Positions 9,340 through 20,620 are shown, counted from the first letter of the stretch. The stretch is 64,000 bases of DNA from Kofleriaceae bacterium (GCA_018058095.1 JAGPCO010000016.1:1-64000); one strand, 5' to 3'. The notes: generated by a model not told the origin, from the letters alone. Numbers and translations are program-made.

Positions 9340-9504
9340 GCGGCGGTGATTCAGCAACCGGCGTGCCGGTGTTGAGCCCGCCTAACTGCTTGATGTCCGT
9401 GGGGGCAGATCCCGCCCGCCAGGGCCGTCTGGTGGTCGCACCCAGGTGCACCCAGGTGCACCGCGCCGGCCGCCGCCCGCGGGGCGCAGCACGGCGCCGC
9501 GCGG

Positions 9505-10853
<1,349 letters not shown>

Positions 10854-10857
<4 letters not shown>

Positions 10858-13565
10858 CGTGCCCCCGGCGCGCCGGCGGCGACGCGGTGCCCGGCCAGCC
10901 AGTCCTCGATGTACCGGCGCAGGCCATCCTGGTTGGCGCCGGCCGGTCCGCCGACGACCTCGCTGGTGGCGTCGGCCAGCGCCTCGCGCCCGACCGCGAC
11001 GGCGACGGTGCGCTCGCCGAGCGCCCACAGCACCTCGGCCAGCGACGCCCGCGCCTCGGCCTGCCAGACCCGGCCGACCTGGGCCTTGGTGAACACCGCC
11101 AGCGCCCGCTCGAGCGGTCCGCGGGCCTCGGCCGGACGCCCGGTCTCGAACAGCGATTGCCCCAGGACGGTGAGGGCCTGCGCCACGGTTTCGCTGGTCA
11201 CGCCCGCACGATCGTAGATCTCGATCGCCTCGCGCAAGTTGGGGAGCGCCTTGTCGTACAGGTCGAGGTCGCGCTGGATCTGGGCCTGGTTGGTCAAGAT
11301 CGCGGCCAGGTCGGTGTGTGACCCGAGCGCGGCGCGGGTCTTGTCGATCGCCCGCTGGTGGTGGGCCATCGCCGTGACGGAGTCGCCCCGGTAGTGGGCC
11401 AGGTTGCCCAGGGTGGTGGCCAGGCGAGCGATGTTGACGTGGTCTGGCCCGAGCGAGGCCAGCATCATGCGCTCGCACTCGGCCAGGGTGGCGGCGGCCT
11501 GGTCGAGCCGGCCCAGCGCCATCTGCACCACGCCGACGCCGTGCAGGGTGGCGGCCAGCTCCGGGTGATCGGCCGGGTAGACCGGCCGCTCGAGCGCGAG
11601 CGCGCGCTCGAGGTACGGCAGGGCCCGGGCCGACTGCGACGCCTGGTGCAGGGCCCAGCCGATCATGTACAGGCCGTTGGCCAGCTGGATCCGCCCGCGC
11701 CCACGCTGATCGTCGCGTTGCTCGAGCGCCGCGACCGCGCGCTCGAGCATCGGGATGGCGCCGACGACGTCGCCGCTGTTCATCGTCGCGATGCCGCGAT
11801 ACCGCTCGAGGTCGGCCCGGAAGTCGGTGAGGCCAGTGCGATCGACCACCGCCTCGGCGGCGGCCAGCACCCCGAGCGCCTCCCCCGGCTGACCAGCCGC
11901 GGTGCTGGCCGAGGCCTGGGTCAACAGGGCGCGGATGACCGCCCGGTCGTCAGCGCTCTTGCCAGCCGCCTTGGTCGCGCGCACCGCGTAGCCGTGGGCG
12001 CCATCGGGATCGCCGAGATCGAGCGCGAGCTCGGCCCGGGCGATGAGCGCCTCGGTCAGCGCGCCGAACACGGCCGGGCCGTCGGCGCGCGCCTCGAGCT
12101 GGGGCACCACGTCGTCGAGGATGGCCTGCGCCTGCGCCAGCCGGCCGCCGACCCGGTTGGCCTCGGCCTGCTGGACCCGGCCGATGAGCGGCGCCGCCTC
12201 GCGCGGCGCCGACGAGCCCAGGCTGGCGGCGCTGGCGCACTCCTCCGGACGTGGCAGGGACGACGCGGCCGCGACCGCGCGATCGACGACCTCGGCGTCG
12301 GCCGAGAACCACACGTCGAGCTGGGCCCGGGCCCGGGCCAGCTGGCCGTCGAGGCAGGCCATGCGCGCCTGCCGGTTGTCGCGCTCGACGGTACACGCGG
12401 CGCGACGGGCCAGGCGCCACGAGGCCGCCAGCTCGACCAGGGAACGATCGACGACGCGGATGGTCGGCTCGGCGTGGATGCGGCCGGTCCCGGCGAAGGC
12501 GCGCGCCAGCTGGCTGCGGATCGGATCGGACCACAGCCGATCGGCCAGGCTGGCGCCGGCCTGGCACGTGCGCAGGCCGAGATCGCGCTGGGCCCACATG
12601 GCACCACCGACGGTACCAACCGCTCCCAGCGTCACCGCCACGGCGGCGGCCGCCGCGATCCAGCGCCGGCGCGGCCGGATCGCCGCGGCCAGCACGTCGA
12701 GCAGCGGCCGCATCGACGGGAACCGCGCCTCCGGCTCGACCGCCAGGCCCCGCTGCAGGGCGGCCCGGACCCGGGCCGGGACGCGGGCGACGTCGAGGGC
12801 CGGCGTGCCGTGGGCCCTCGGCGCGTCGCCGTCGCGCTCGCCGGGCCGCGACCCGAGCAGCGCCTCGTGCAGGGCGACACAGAAGGAGTACTGGTCGGCC
12901 CGGGCGTCGACCGCCCCGCCGCGCCGCTGCTCCGGCGCCATGTACGCCGGCGTGCCGACCACGGCGCCCGCCATCGTCATGGTCGACACCAGCATCGAGC
13001 GATCGGCCGCCGACAGGTCATCCCCCTCGCCGGCCAGCTTGGCGATGCCGAAGTCGGTCACGCGCGGGCGGTCGCTGCCGTCCATCAGCACGTTGCTCGG
13101 CTTGAAGTCGCGGTGGACCAGGCCGGCCGCGTGGGCCGCGGCCAGGCCCTCCCCGGCCTGGCGGAACACCTCGAGCACGCGCCGCCACGGCCGGGCAGTG
13201 CCGAGCCAGTCGCCCAGGGTGCCACCGTCGAGCTTCTCCATCACCAGGTAGACCTGGCGATCGATCGTGCCGACCTCGTACACGGTGGCGACGTTGGGGT
13301 GGGTCAGCCGGGCCATGGCCTGGGCCTCGCGCACCAGGCGGCGGCCGGCCGCCGATCCGGCGGCGCGGTCACGCACGACCTTGATGGCCACCGCGCGGTC
13401 GAGATCGGGGTCGTAGCCCTCGACCACCGTGCCCATCCCGCCCTGCCCGAGCACCGCGCGCACCACGAAGTGGCCGATGGTGGCGCCGACCACCGGCACC
13501 GCCAGCGACGACGGCGTCCCCGCCGCCGGCAGCGAGTGGTCGGTCGCGTCCCACGTCCGATCCAT
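10854..13565 (-). CDS. Ser/Thr protein kinase with TPR sensor region
   Basis: A 903-residue Hanks-type kinase. The kinase domain (about residues 28-295) has the Gly loop GQGGMG, catalytic [14 protein letters not shown] and [10 protein letters not shown], so it should be active. A single membrane segment follows near residue 310, then a large TPR-rich region to the C-terminus (repeats such as [12 protein letters not shown]). This layout is widespread in Myxococcota. The gene start at 13565 has GGAGG seven bases upstream and a possible -10 TACGTT. It overlaps the sigma54 activator by four bases and is divergent from the lipoprotein at 13614, with only 48 bases between the two starts. It most likely phosphorylates the FHA activator or a protein that the activator reads. 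Confidence 0.92.
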
Positions 13566-13602
13566 GCACCTCCAACGTACACGATGCGGCCCGGGCCCGG
13601 GC

Positions 13603-13608
13603 TACCAT
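13603..13608 (+). promoter_or_regulatory. Putative -10 box (leaderless) for the lipoprotein at 13614
   Basis: TACCAT ends five bases before the ATG at 13614. No Shine-Dalgarno is present, which fits a leaderless transcript. The opposite kinase promoter (TACGTT, 13574-13579 on the minus strand) lies only about 30 bases away. Confidence 0.5.
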
Positions 13609-13613
13609 GGCGC

Positions 13614-14663
13614 ATGCGCCGGCCCGCCTTGGCGACGAGTCTCTACCTGGGCCTGGCCGTCGGCGCGGCGCTGGCGCCCGGATGCGGCGACAACCTCGAG
13701 CCCTTCACGGTCGAGGCGCTCGGCGTGCCGCCGCTGGTGAGCTACGCGCTGACCTTCACCCCGCAGGCGGGCCCGGTCGTGTGGGGCCAGGACGGGGACG
13801 GGGTCGACCACTTCCTCGTGGCCGAGGCCGGGGGTTGGGCCGAGCGCTGGCCGGCCGCCGCCGCCGCCCTCGGCGCCGCGGCGTGCCGCAGCCTGACCAC
13901 GTTCGGGCGCGACGACGACGGGGCGCCGCTGGCGCTCGGCTGCGGCCCCGACCGCACCGGCCTGTACCGCGTCGACGACGCCGGCCTGACCCAGATCGGC
14001 CCCGACCTGCCGACCGCGAGCCCGTTCTTGCCGCTGCGCGACGACGCCGGGGGCGCCCCTGGTGGGGCCTACTACGTCGCCGACGAGTTCGCCCCCGACC
14101 TGTGGCGGCTCGGCCCCGGCGCGCTCAACTGGGCCAGGGTCGCCCGCTCCGCGCCGACCAGCTGGGCCCTCCGGGTCGGGCCCGACGGCATGCTGTACGA
14201 GATCACCGGCGCCGGGATCCGTCGCGTCGACAGGCAAGGGCTGGCCGAGGTGGTGTGGACCTGCCCGCTCGCGGTCGATCGGTGCCCGACCGCCCTGGTC
14301 GGGTTCGCCGGCGGCGCCGGCGCGGAGGTCGAGCTGTTCGTGAGTGATGGCCTCGCGGTGTGGGAGATCCGCGCCGACGGCAGCCGGCCGCCGCGGGTGA
14401 TGTTCGTCGGCCCGGGGCCCGACGTGGGCCAGCTGCACGCGGTCAGCCGCGAGCACGTGCTGTACCTGGCCGGCCCGGCCGGCCTCGACGCGTTCCAGCT
14501 CGATCCGGGACCCGACGCGAGCGGCGCCGACGCCGCCGGGGCGTCGACTGTCGCGCCCACGCACCTGGCCGACTTCGAGGCGGTGCTGCTGCGGCTGGGC
14601 CCCGACGGCGCGCTGTACGCCCGCGACGCTGACGGCGGCCTGTTCGTCGTGCGCGCGCGCTGA
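13614..14663 (+). CDS. Lipoprotein, probable beta-propeller-like
   Basis: A 349-residue protein with a lipoprotein signal ending ALAPGC followed by GDN. The mature part repeats short blocks such as LRVGPDGMLYEITGAGI, LFVSDGLAVWEI and LRLGPDGALYARDADGG. This pattern (xLxxGPDGxLY) is typical of NHL/YVTN-like beta-propellers, although I cannot assign a named family. The ATG at 13614 is preferred: the signal peptide begins there and a -10-like TACCAT lies five bases before. It is likely exposed on the periplasmic or outer face of the envelope. Divergent from the kinase gene, so it could share its control region. Function unknown. Confidence 0.7.
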   Translation: MRRPALATSLYLGLAVGAALAPGCGDNLEPFTVEALGVPPLVSYALTFTPQAGPVVWGQDGDGVDHFLVAEAGGWAERWPAAAAALGAAACRSLTTFGRDDDGAPLALGCGPDRTGLYRVDDAGLTQIGPDLPTASPFLPLRDDAGGAPGGAYYVADEFAPDLWRLGPGALNWARVARSAPTSWALRVGPDGMLYEITGAGIRRVDRQGLAEVVWTCPLAVDRCPTALVGFAGGAGAEVELFVSDGLAVWEIRADGSRPPRVMFVGPGPDVGQLHAVSREHVLYLAGPAGLDAFQLDPGPDASGADAAGASTVAPTHLADFEAVLLRLGPDGALYARDADGGLFVVRAR

Positions 14664-14778
14664 GGCTGCCCCTTCCGGCGCCGCTGCGCAGCGCGCCAGC
14701 CACCTCGGCGTACATGTCGCCACCGGGGCCGTGCGGAAAGTCCTCGTCGGCCCGCGGGCGAGGGGTCACGATCGGGTG

Positions 14779-16737
14779 GTGACTCCCTCGCGCCAGGCTG
14801 GGCTGCTGTTCGCCGCCGTCGCCGCTTGTGGCGGCCCGGGCCCCGGCACCGGACCAGCGCGAGCGCCGGTGGCGACCACCGTAGGCGCCGCCGCCCAGGC
14901 CAGCGCGCCGGCGCCGCAGCGCGACGACGTCGGACCGCCGCCGTGCGCCGACCGCGTGCTGGTCGTCGTCGACGGTGCCGAGCGCGACTGGATGTGCCCG
15001 GACGCCGCCCGACAGCGCGGGTTGACCGTGGTCGAGCTCGGCGCCAGCTGGACCCCGCGCCTGTTTGCGCCCGGGGCCGACGGCCAGGCCCCGGCCTACC
15101 GCGCCGCCTACCTGGCCATCGCCGACGGCCGCGCCCGAGACGGTGATCCGCTGACCGGGGCCGACGCGCTGGTCGAGCTGTACGGCGTGGTGCCGTCGCT
15201 GCCGACGGTGCAACGCCGCCTCGCCGACGAAGCGCGCCACGCTTGCCACGCGGCGATCGACACCAGCCCGCTGGCGGCGGTGCGGACGGCCTGGTCCCAG
15301 GACCACGGCCCGGCCCTGCGCGCGGCGGCGGCGCGCCAGCGTGGGCTGGCCCAGGCGCTCGCCGCCGAGGTTCGGCGGCGCGGGCTGAGCGACGTCGCCG
15401 CCCTGGCCGCGGCGACGCCGGCCGAGCTCGCCACCCTGCCCCCGGCCACGCGCGCGCGCCTGACCCGCTGGCAGGCCCTGGCCGCGCAGGACGCGGCGCT
15501 GCGCGCGGCCCAGGCCCGCCTGGCCTGCGAGGGTTACTACGGCGCGCGGCCCGAGCGCGGCGCGTTCAGCTGGCGCACCGGCGACGCCCTCGAGCTGTTC
15601 CAGCGCCGCAACTTCCTCATGCCGACCGAGCGCCTCGACGCCGACACCCGGGCCGCGCTGCAGCTCGACAGCCGCGAGCTCGACCTGCGCCTGGCCCTGC
15701 GCGTGCTGCGCGAGCGCGTGGTCGACGCCACCGGGCTGGTCGAGGATGGCACCGCCGGCGCCGGGCCGGTGCCCGTGCTCGGCCGCACGCTCGACCCGGC
15801 GCCGATGTGGAACGCGCGCGGGCACGCGCCGCTGCCCGACGCCGCGCCCGACCTGGTCGGCGCCGCCACCGACGCCGCGGCGCGCGCGCTCGGCTGGACC
15901 GAGCCCGAGCGCGTGCGCGCCTTCCTCGACCGCCACCCGGGCGGCGTCCGCGTCGCCCTGCCGCTGCCGCCGGCGCCGGCCTACCACGGCCGGCACATGG
16001 CGCTGTCGGTCGAACTCGATCGCGGCGACGTCTGGTACGACACCACGCCCATCCCGCGCCGGGCCAGCCGGCGCCCGGCCCTCATCCTGTACGTCGACGA
16101 CGGCGGGCGGCGGCGGCCGCTCGTGCGCTGGCCGTCGACCATCGGCGGCTGGGCCGACCAGCGCACCGCCGCCGGCGGCGTGGTGCGGCGGTGGAAGGAG
16201 TCCGACGTCGGCGCCCGGGTCTGGCGCGACCTGTACGCCGGCCCGACCTGGAACCCGCCGCCGACCACGCCCGATCGTGATCTGGTCGTCAACACGTACA
16301 ACGGCTACTGGCGCCTCAAGTCGGAGATCTTCGGGCCCGGTCCGCGCTCGGCCTACGGCATGACCATGCTGGTCCACCACCTGGTCCGGACCAGCCGGGG
16401 CAAGACGTACTTCGACGACAACGGCATCCGCACCCACGGCTCGGCCAGCGTGACCTCGATCGCCGGCGGCACCAGCCATGGCTGCCACCGCCTGTTCAAC
16501 CACCTCGCGGTCCGCCTGTCGGGCTTCCTGCTGGCGCACCGCGACCACGCGGCTCGCGGCGAGCAGGCGGTCGCCTACCGCCGCACCGTGCGCAGCCACG
16601 GCCGGTTCGCCGCCCGGGTCGACACCCGCGGCTTTCTGTACGAGCTGACCCCGCCGGTGCCGGTCGAGGTCACGCGCGGCCGCATCCGCTCGGCCCGCAA
16701 GGTGCCGCCGAAGAACAGCGCGCCGGCCTCGGAGTGA
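14779..16737 (+). CDS. L,D-transpeptidase (YkuD-like) lipoprotein
   Basis: A 652-residue protein. The C-terminal part holds the YkuD-type signature IRTHG, 15 residues on TSHGCHRL, with Cys569 (codon 16483-16485) as the expected nucleophile, so it probably forms 3-3 cross-links in peptidoglycan or attaches proteins to it. The preceding 350 residues have a helical, peptidoglycan-binding-like repeat region (ALELFQRRNFLMPTERLD resembles a PG_binding_1 unit). With the GTG at 14779 the protein opens with a short lipoprotein signal ending AAVAAC. A GTG at 14731 is also in frame but would put 16 charged residues before the signal. CACGAT, six bases upstream of 14779, could be a leaderless -10. It is much longer than simple YkuD enzymes (about 150-300 residues). 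Confidence 0.72.
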   Translation: MTPSRQAGLLFAAVAACGGPGPGTGPARAPVATTVGAAAQASAPAPQRDDVGPPPCADRVLVVVDGAERDWMCPDAARQRGLTVVELGASWTPRLFAPGADGQAPAYRAAYLAIADGRARDGDPLTGADALVELYGVVPSLPTVQRRLADEARHACHAAIDTSPLAAVRTAWSQDHGPALRAAAARQRGLAQALAAEVRRRGLSDVAALAAATPAELATLPPATRARLTRWQALAAQDAALRAAQARLACEGYYGARPERGAFSWRTGDALELFQRRNFLMPTERLDADTRAALQLDSRELDLRLALRVLRERVVDATGLVEDGTAGAGPVPVLGRTLDPAPMWNARGHAPLPDAAPDLVGAATDAAARALGWTEPERVRAFLDRHPGGVRVALPLPPAPAYHGRHMALSVELDRGDVWYDTTPIPRRASRRPALILYVDDGGRRRPLVRWPSTIGGWADQRTAAGGVVRRWKESDVGARVWRDLYAGPTWNPPPTTPDRDLVVNTYNGYWRLKSEIFGPGPRSAYGMTMLVHHLVRTSRGKTYFDDNGIRTHGSASVTSIAGGTSHGCHRLFNHLAVRLSGFLLAHRDHAARGEQAVAYRRTVRSHGRFAARVDTRGFLYELTPPVPVEVTRGRIRSARKVPPKNSAPASE

Positions 16738-16764
16738 CGGCGCGCCCGGCCGGCCGCGCCCACG

Positions 16765-17673
16765 TCACCGATACGGCGCCGCGCTGTCGGCGCTGATGGC
16801 CGCGCGCACCACCTCGACCGCGGCGCGCAGCCGCCCGGGCTCGAGCTCGAGGTGAGGCCACGCCAGCTGGGCCGCGCCGGGCGCCCACGCCAGCTCGGCC
16901 GGTCCGGACGACGCGAGCGCGTGCAGCACGTGCGCGCTGACCCACGGCAGGCGCGCCGCCTCCAGCTGGTGGGCGCCGCGCAGGCGCGCTCGCGGCGCAT
17001 GTAGCGTGCCGCCGGTGATGACCGTGCGCGCCACCCCACGCACGTGCTCGACCTCGATCAGGATGTCGTCCGGGCCGACCCGCACCGCCAGCCGACCGGG
17101 CACGGGCGCCGCGCCTGGCACCGCGACGAAGGCCGCCAGCGCGCCGAGGTCATCGCCGGCCAGCGCCGCGACCAGCTCGACCGCGGCCTCGAGGTCGCTC
17201 GGGTTGTCGACGACGCGGGCCATGAGGACCTCGACCTCCTGCCCGTTCGAGGTCAAGCGCGTCGCCGCCACCTGGGACCACCAGCGGGCCAGGGCCGGCG
17301 TCCAGCGCGCGACCAGCCAGCTCGGGCGATCGGCCCAGGCCGGGGTCGTCGCCGGGCCGAGCGCGACCGGCTGCAGGCCACGGCGTGGCAAGCCGACCGA
17401 GTAGCGCGGGTGCGGCCGGACCGCGGCCCGGGCCCAGACCCGGGTGGTGCGCCGGCGTGCCCCCAGCTCGGCCATGACCTTGGCCTCGATCTCGAGCGGG
17501 CCACGCCGGACCACGAAGCCGCGCTCGGGTGAACTGGCCGGCGTGGCGCCGAGCCGGTGCGCCGCCAGCTGCCAGGCCTCGGCGTGCTCGCGCCGGCGCT
17601 GGCGCCCCATCCACGCCCCGGCGCCGATCACCAGCACGTAGCCGGCGACGACCAGGACTCCGATGGGATCCAT
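16765..17673 (-). CDS. Membrane-anchored protein of unknown function
   Basis: A 302-residue protein with one N-terminal membrane segment (about residues 3-22, IGVLVVAGYVLVIGAGAWMG) followed by RQRRR, so the body is expected in the cytoplasm. The remainder is soluble-looking, with a Trp-rich central part (WADRPSWLVARWTPALARWW) and beta-strand-like blocks. I recognise no domain. The ATG at 17673 has AGGGG four bases upstream. It lies 37 bases downstream of the four-helix membrane protein gene on the same strand and may be co-transcribed with it. Convergent with the L,D-transpeptidase gene. Confidence 0.65.
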   Translation of the reverse strand: MDPIGVLVVAGYVLVIGAGAWMGRQRRREHAEAWQLAAHRLGATPASSPERGFVVRRGPLEIEAKVMAELGARRRTTRVWARAAVRPHPRYSVGLPRRGLQPVALGPATTPAWADRPSWLVARWTPALARWWSQVAATRLTSNGQEVEVLMARVVDNPSDLEAAVELVAALAGDDLGALAAFVAVPGAAPVPGRLAVRVGPDDILIEVEHVRGVARTVITGGTLHAPRARLRGAHQLEAARLPWVSAHVLHALASSGPAELAWAPGAAQLAWPHLELEPGRLRAAVEVVRAAISADSAAPYR

Positions 17674-17710
17674 GGGCCCCTGCCGGCGGGCCCGGGCGCC
17701 CGCCGTGGGT

Positions 17711-18154
17711 TCACATCGCGCGGGTGATGACGCCCAGCTTGATCAGCAGCATCAGCGCGGCGGTGCCGAGGGCGACGACACCGAGCAGCACCGACAGGGG
17801 CGCCAGCTTCTGGTGCATCTCCATCGCCTTCTGCTCGGCCGGGGACTGGCCCGGGATCCACTTGGCGATCTGCGGCATGCCGAGGAAGAAGCCGAGCAGG
17901 ATCTCGGTGACCATCGCGATGATGAAGATGGCGCCGAACAGCGGCCAGAACTTGAGGATGGCCGACAGATCACCGAGGTTGACGATCAGCCCGAGCACGC
18001 CGAACACCAGCAGGCCGACGCCGATGAAGCCCTGGAACGGCAGCAGGTTGTCGAGCATCGCCTTGGCCTCGGGCTTCTTGGCGATGATGAGGCCGGAGAT
18101 GGCGATGATGCCGCCGGCGAGGAGGAGCAGGATGTGCAGATAGAAGTTCGCCAT
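17711..18154 (-). CDS. Small four-helix membrane protein
   Basis: A 147-residue integral membrane protein with four clear hydrophobic segments (about residues 4-22, 42-62, 70-92 and 118-142). Between helices 3 and 4 is a hydrophilic loop, GQSPAEQKAMEMHQK. Short charged linkers and no cleavable signal. The ATG at 18154 follows AGGGGA five bases upstream. G+C is somewhat lower here than in the neighbours, as is common for membrane genes. No family recognised. It precedes the gene at 16765-17673 on the same strand; the pair may form a small envelope operon. Confidence 0.75.
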   Translation of the reverse strand: MANFYLHILLLLAGGIIAISGLIIAKKPEAKAMLDNLLPFQGFIGVGLLVFGVLGLIVNLGDLSAILKFWPLFGAIFIIAMVTEILLGFFLGMPQIAKWIPGQSPAEQKAMEMHQKLAPLSVLLGVVALGTAALMLLIKLGVITRAM

Positions 18155-18290
18155 GGGTCCCCTGTGGGCTCGCGTGGGTGCGAGCGCGAGGCGACGGTAC
18201 AGCGGAGCGATCGGGGTTTCAACACACCCCGGCCCGGCGCCGGCGCCCCGCGATCCCGCGCGGCCCCGGCCGGGTCGACGCCGCACCGGC

Positions 18291-19994
18291 TCAGTACGCG
18301 TCGACCAGCGCCAGGTTGATGCTCGGGCGTCGGGCCCCGCCGGCGCGCGCGACCTCGGCCCAGGTGGTGAGCTGGGTCCGCCGGTACGCCACCACCTCGT
18401 CGGCCAGCCCGGCCTCGGCGTGGGCCAGCGCGCGCTCCGCCTGGCCGACCCGGAGCTGGGCCCAGGTCGCGAGCAGGCGCAGCGACGGATCGCGCGGCGC
18501 CAGCGCCACCGCCAGCTCGAGCGCGCCGGCGAAGGCGCGGTCGTCGCCCGCCTCGTGCGCGCGCGCGGCCTGGTGCAGCGCCACCGTCGCGCCGTCATGC
18601 GGCTCGGCCCAGTCGGTCAGCTCGCGCACGACGAAGCCGCCGGTGCCCGGCCCGACCTCGGGTCGCCCCAGCTCCCACGAACCAGCCGGCCCGTCCCAGT
18701 CCCAGCTCACCTCGAGCCATCGCCCCTCGCAGGTCGGCGCGGCGTCGACGCCCAGGTACAGCCGGCGCGCCCCCGGCTCGACCACGCAGGCGTGGACGTT
18801 GCTGGCCTGAGCGACGATGGCGCCGGCGTGCCGGACCCGGTCGGGATCGTCGGGGTCCCGGCGATCACCCAGCATCCGCGCCAGGTCACGCGCGCTGGCG
18901 CCGCCGCCGGCCTCGGCCGCCTCGGCCAGGGCGTGCAGCCGCCGCTCGCGCTGGTCGGAGTGCAGCGCCCACGCCGGCGACGCCGCGATCTCGCCGCCCT
19001 GCATGGCCGGGTGGCGATACCGGTTGGCGCAGGTCAGGTGGTGCTGGCCAGGCGCCGGGTCGACGCGCTCGACCCGGGCGCCGTTGACCTCGAACACGCA
19101 GCCGCGCTGCTCGGCCGCGCTGGCGACGGCGATGCCCCAGGTCGAGGACACCGGCCGGGCCCGGACGATGCGCTCGGCCTCGGCCAGCGAGGTGGCGTGT
19201 TGCCCCAGCTCGTGGACCAGGTCGACGATGGCCGCGCCGCCCCAGCGCACGTCGCGGTGGAACCGGGTGTGCGGGGCGATGACCAGGCCGGCCTGGTTGA
19301 ACACCGTCACCACCGGGGCGTCGACGCCGCGGGTGGTGACGAAGCCGTAGGCCTGGCCGTGGCGGGGCCGGCACAGCACCAGCGCCGGCGCCGCGTCCCA
19401 CACGCCGACGCCGAAGAAGTCGAAGTTGCGCGCGAACCGCACGGCCCCGCCCTCGCTGCCCGGGCCCCAGGTCATCACCGTCGAGCAGGCCGGCTGGGCC
19501 CCGCGCAGGGCCATGGTCGCCAGCGGCGCAGCCGCGCCGGGCGCGAGGCGAGCGAACGGGCCGAGCGCGAGCCGGGCCGCGGTGGCGATGAGGTTCTGCG
19601 TCACGTCCATCACCGCCACGCTGGCGGCGATGCGAGCGCTGACCTCGGCGCTGTCGCCGGCGGCGGCGGCGTAGGCGGCGGTGCGCGCCCGCGCCGGGGC
19701 CGGTCGCTCGGCGCCGAGGCGCGACGCCCACAGCCGGGCCGCGGCGCCCAGGCCGAGGCGGCCGAGCGCCCCGGCCACCCCGCCGACGTCGCCGAGCAGG
19801 ACCCGGCTCGGCATGGCCGGGTAATAGGCCAGGGCTGGCTCAGCCCCGGCGGTCCGGGCGAGCACGCCGTGCTGCTGCCCCATCTCGGCTGGATCGCCGG
19901 CCAGCCGGGCCAGCAGGAGCGGGCGCGGGCCGATCGGCCCGGGCGCGGGCGGCGACGACGACGACGGGCGACGGGGCGAGGCGAGGTGGGTCAT
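18291..19994 (-). CDS. C45 family autoproteolytic acyltransferase/hydrolase
   Basis: A 567-residue protein of the Ntn-hydrolase fold related to acyl-CoA:6-aminopenicillanate acyltransferase. The catalytic stretch ACSTVMTWG places a Cys at the predicted autocleavage point (about residue 167); it is followed by RFARNFDFFG, the RNxDF substrate motif of the family, and NQAGLV. Such enzymes cleave themselves N-terminal to the Cys and then hydrolyse or transfer acyl groups on amides. The C-terminal 150 residues add TPR-like helices. The ATG at 19994 has GGAGGA upstream (forward 20000-20005), so the start is well supported even though it lies inside the 3' end of the tetR gene (155-base overlap). 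Probably co-transcribed with and controlled by that regulator. Substrate unknown. Confidence 0.78.
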   Translation of the reverse strand: MTHLASPRRPSSSSPPAPGPIGPRPLLLARLAGDPAEMGQQHGVLARTAGAEPALAYYPAMPSRVLLGDVGGVAGALGRLGLGAAARLWASRLGAERPAPARARTAAYAAAAGDSAEVSARIAASVAVMDVTQNLIATAARLALGPFARLAPGAAAPLATMALRGAQPACSTVMTWGPGSEGGAVRFARNFDFFGVGVWDAAPALVLCRPRHGQAYGFVTTRGVDAPVVTVFNQAGLVIAPHTRFHRDVRWGGAAIVDLVHELGQHATSLAEAERIVRARPVSSTWGIAVASAAEQRGCVFEVNGARVERVDPAPGQHHLTCANRYRHPAMQGGEIAASPAWALHSDQRERRLHALAEAAEAGGGASARDLARMLGDRRDPDDPDRVRHAGAIVAQASNVHACVVEPGARRLYLGVDAAPTCEGRWLEVSWDWDGPAGSWELGRPEVGPGTGGFVVRELTDWAEPHDGATVALHQAARAHEAGDDRAFAGALELAVALAPRDPSLRLLATWAQLRVGQAERALAHAEAGLADEVVAYRRTQLTTWAEVARAGGARRPSINLALVDAY

Positions 19995-20619
19995 GACGTC
20001 CTCCGGGGGTTGCGGCCAGGGCGGGATCGGTGACGCGTAGCGGCTCGATCACCCGGGCCATGAGCTCGTCGATCGCGTGCTGCGGCACGCCGACGCCGAT
20101 CACCTTCTGCACCAGCGCGCCGTCGAGCACGGCCAGGCACAGGTCGACGATGCGCTCGGGCTCGCACGGCCCGACCTGGCCGCGCCCGCGCGCCGCCGTG
20201 AGCTCGGCGATGATCTGGGCCCGCACCGCACGCACGACGTCGCGCTCGCGCGCCAGCACCCGCTCCAGATCGTGACCGCCGACCGCCCACAGCTGGAACA
20301 GCAGGCCGATCAGCTCGGGCCGGGCCTTGTGGTACCCCAGCACCGCGTCGATGACCGCGCGCAGGCGGTCGAGCGGGTGCGGGCCCGCGCCGGCGACCGC
20401 CGCGCCGACGTGGTCGGCCAGGGCGCGGTAGGTGTGGTCGAGCACGTCCTCGAAGATCGCGCCGACGTCCTTGAAGTAGAAATACAGGGTCGGCCGCTTG
20501 ATGCCGAGCGCCTCGGCCAGCTCCTTCATCGACGTGCGGTGCACGCCGCGCGCGCGCAGCACCTCGAACGCGCGGGCGGCCAGGCGGTGGCGCTTGTCGT
20601 GATCGGGCGGGCGCGACAT
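19840..20619 (-). CDS. TetR family transcriptional regulator
   Basis: A 259-residue repressor-type regulator. The N-terminal helix-turn-helix (about residues 10-55) reads SMKELAEALGIKRPTLYFYF, a textbook TetR recognition region. Residues 60-200 form the helical ligand-binding part. The last 50 residues are Ala/Arg/Pro-rich; they are encoded in the 155 bases that overlap the C45 gene in another frame and may be a non-structured by-product of the overlap. The start ATG at 20619 lies two bases from a double inverted repeat that covers its own promoter, so it very likely represses itself and the downstream C45 gene. The inducer cannot be read from sequence. Confidence 0.9.
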   Translation of the reverse strand: MSRPPDHDKRHRLAARAFEVLRARGVHRTSMKELAEALGIKRPTLYFYFKDVGAIFEDVLDHTYRALADHVGAAVAGAGPHPLDRLRAVIDAVLGYHKARPELIGLLFQLWAVGGHDLERVLARERDVVRAVRAQIIAELTAARGRGQVGPCEPERIVDLCLAVLDGALVQKVIGVGVPQHAIDELMARVIEPLRVTDPALAATPGGRHDPPRLAPSPVVVVAARARADRPAPAPAGPAGRRSSRDGAAARRARPDRRG

Positions 20620-20620
20620 C

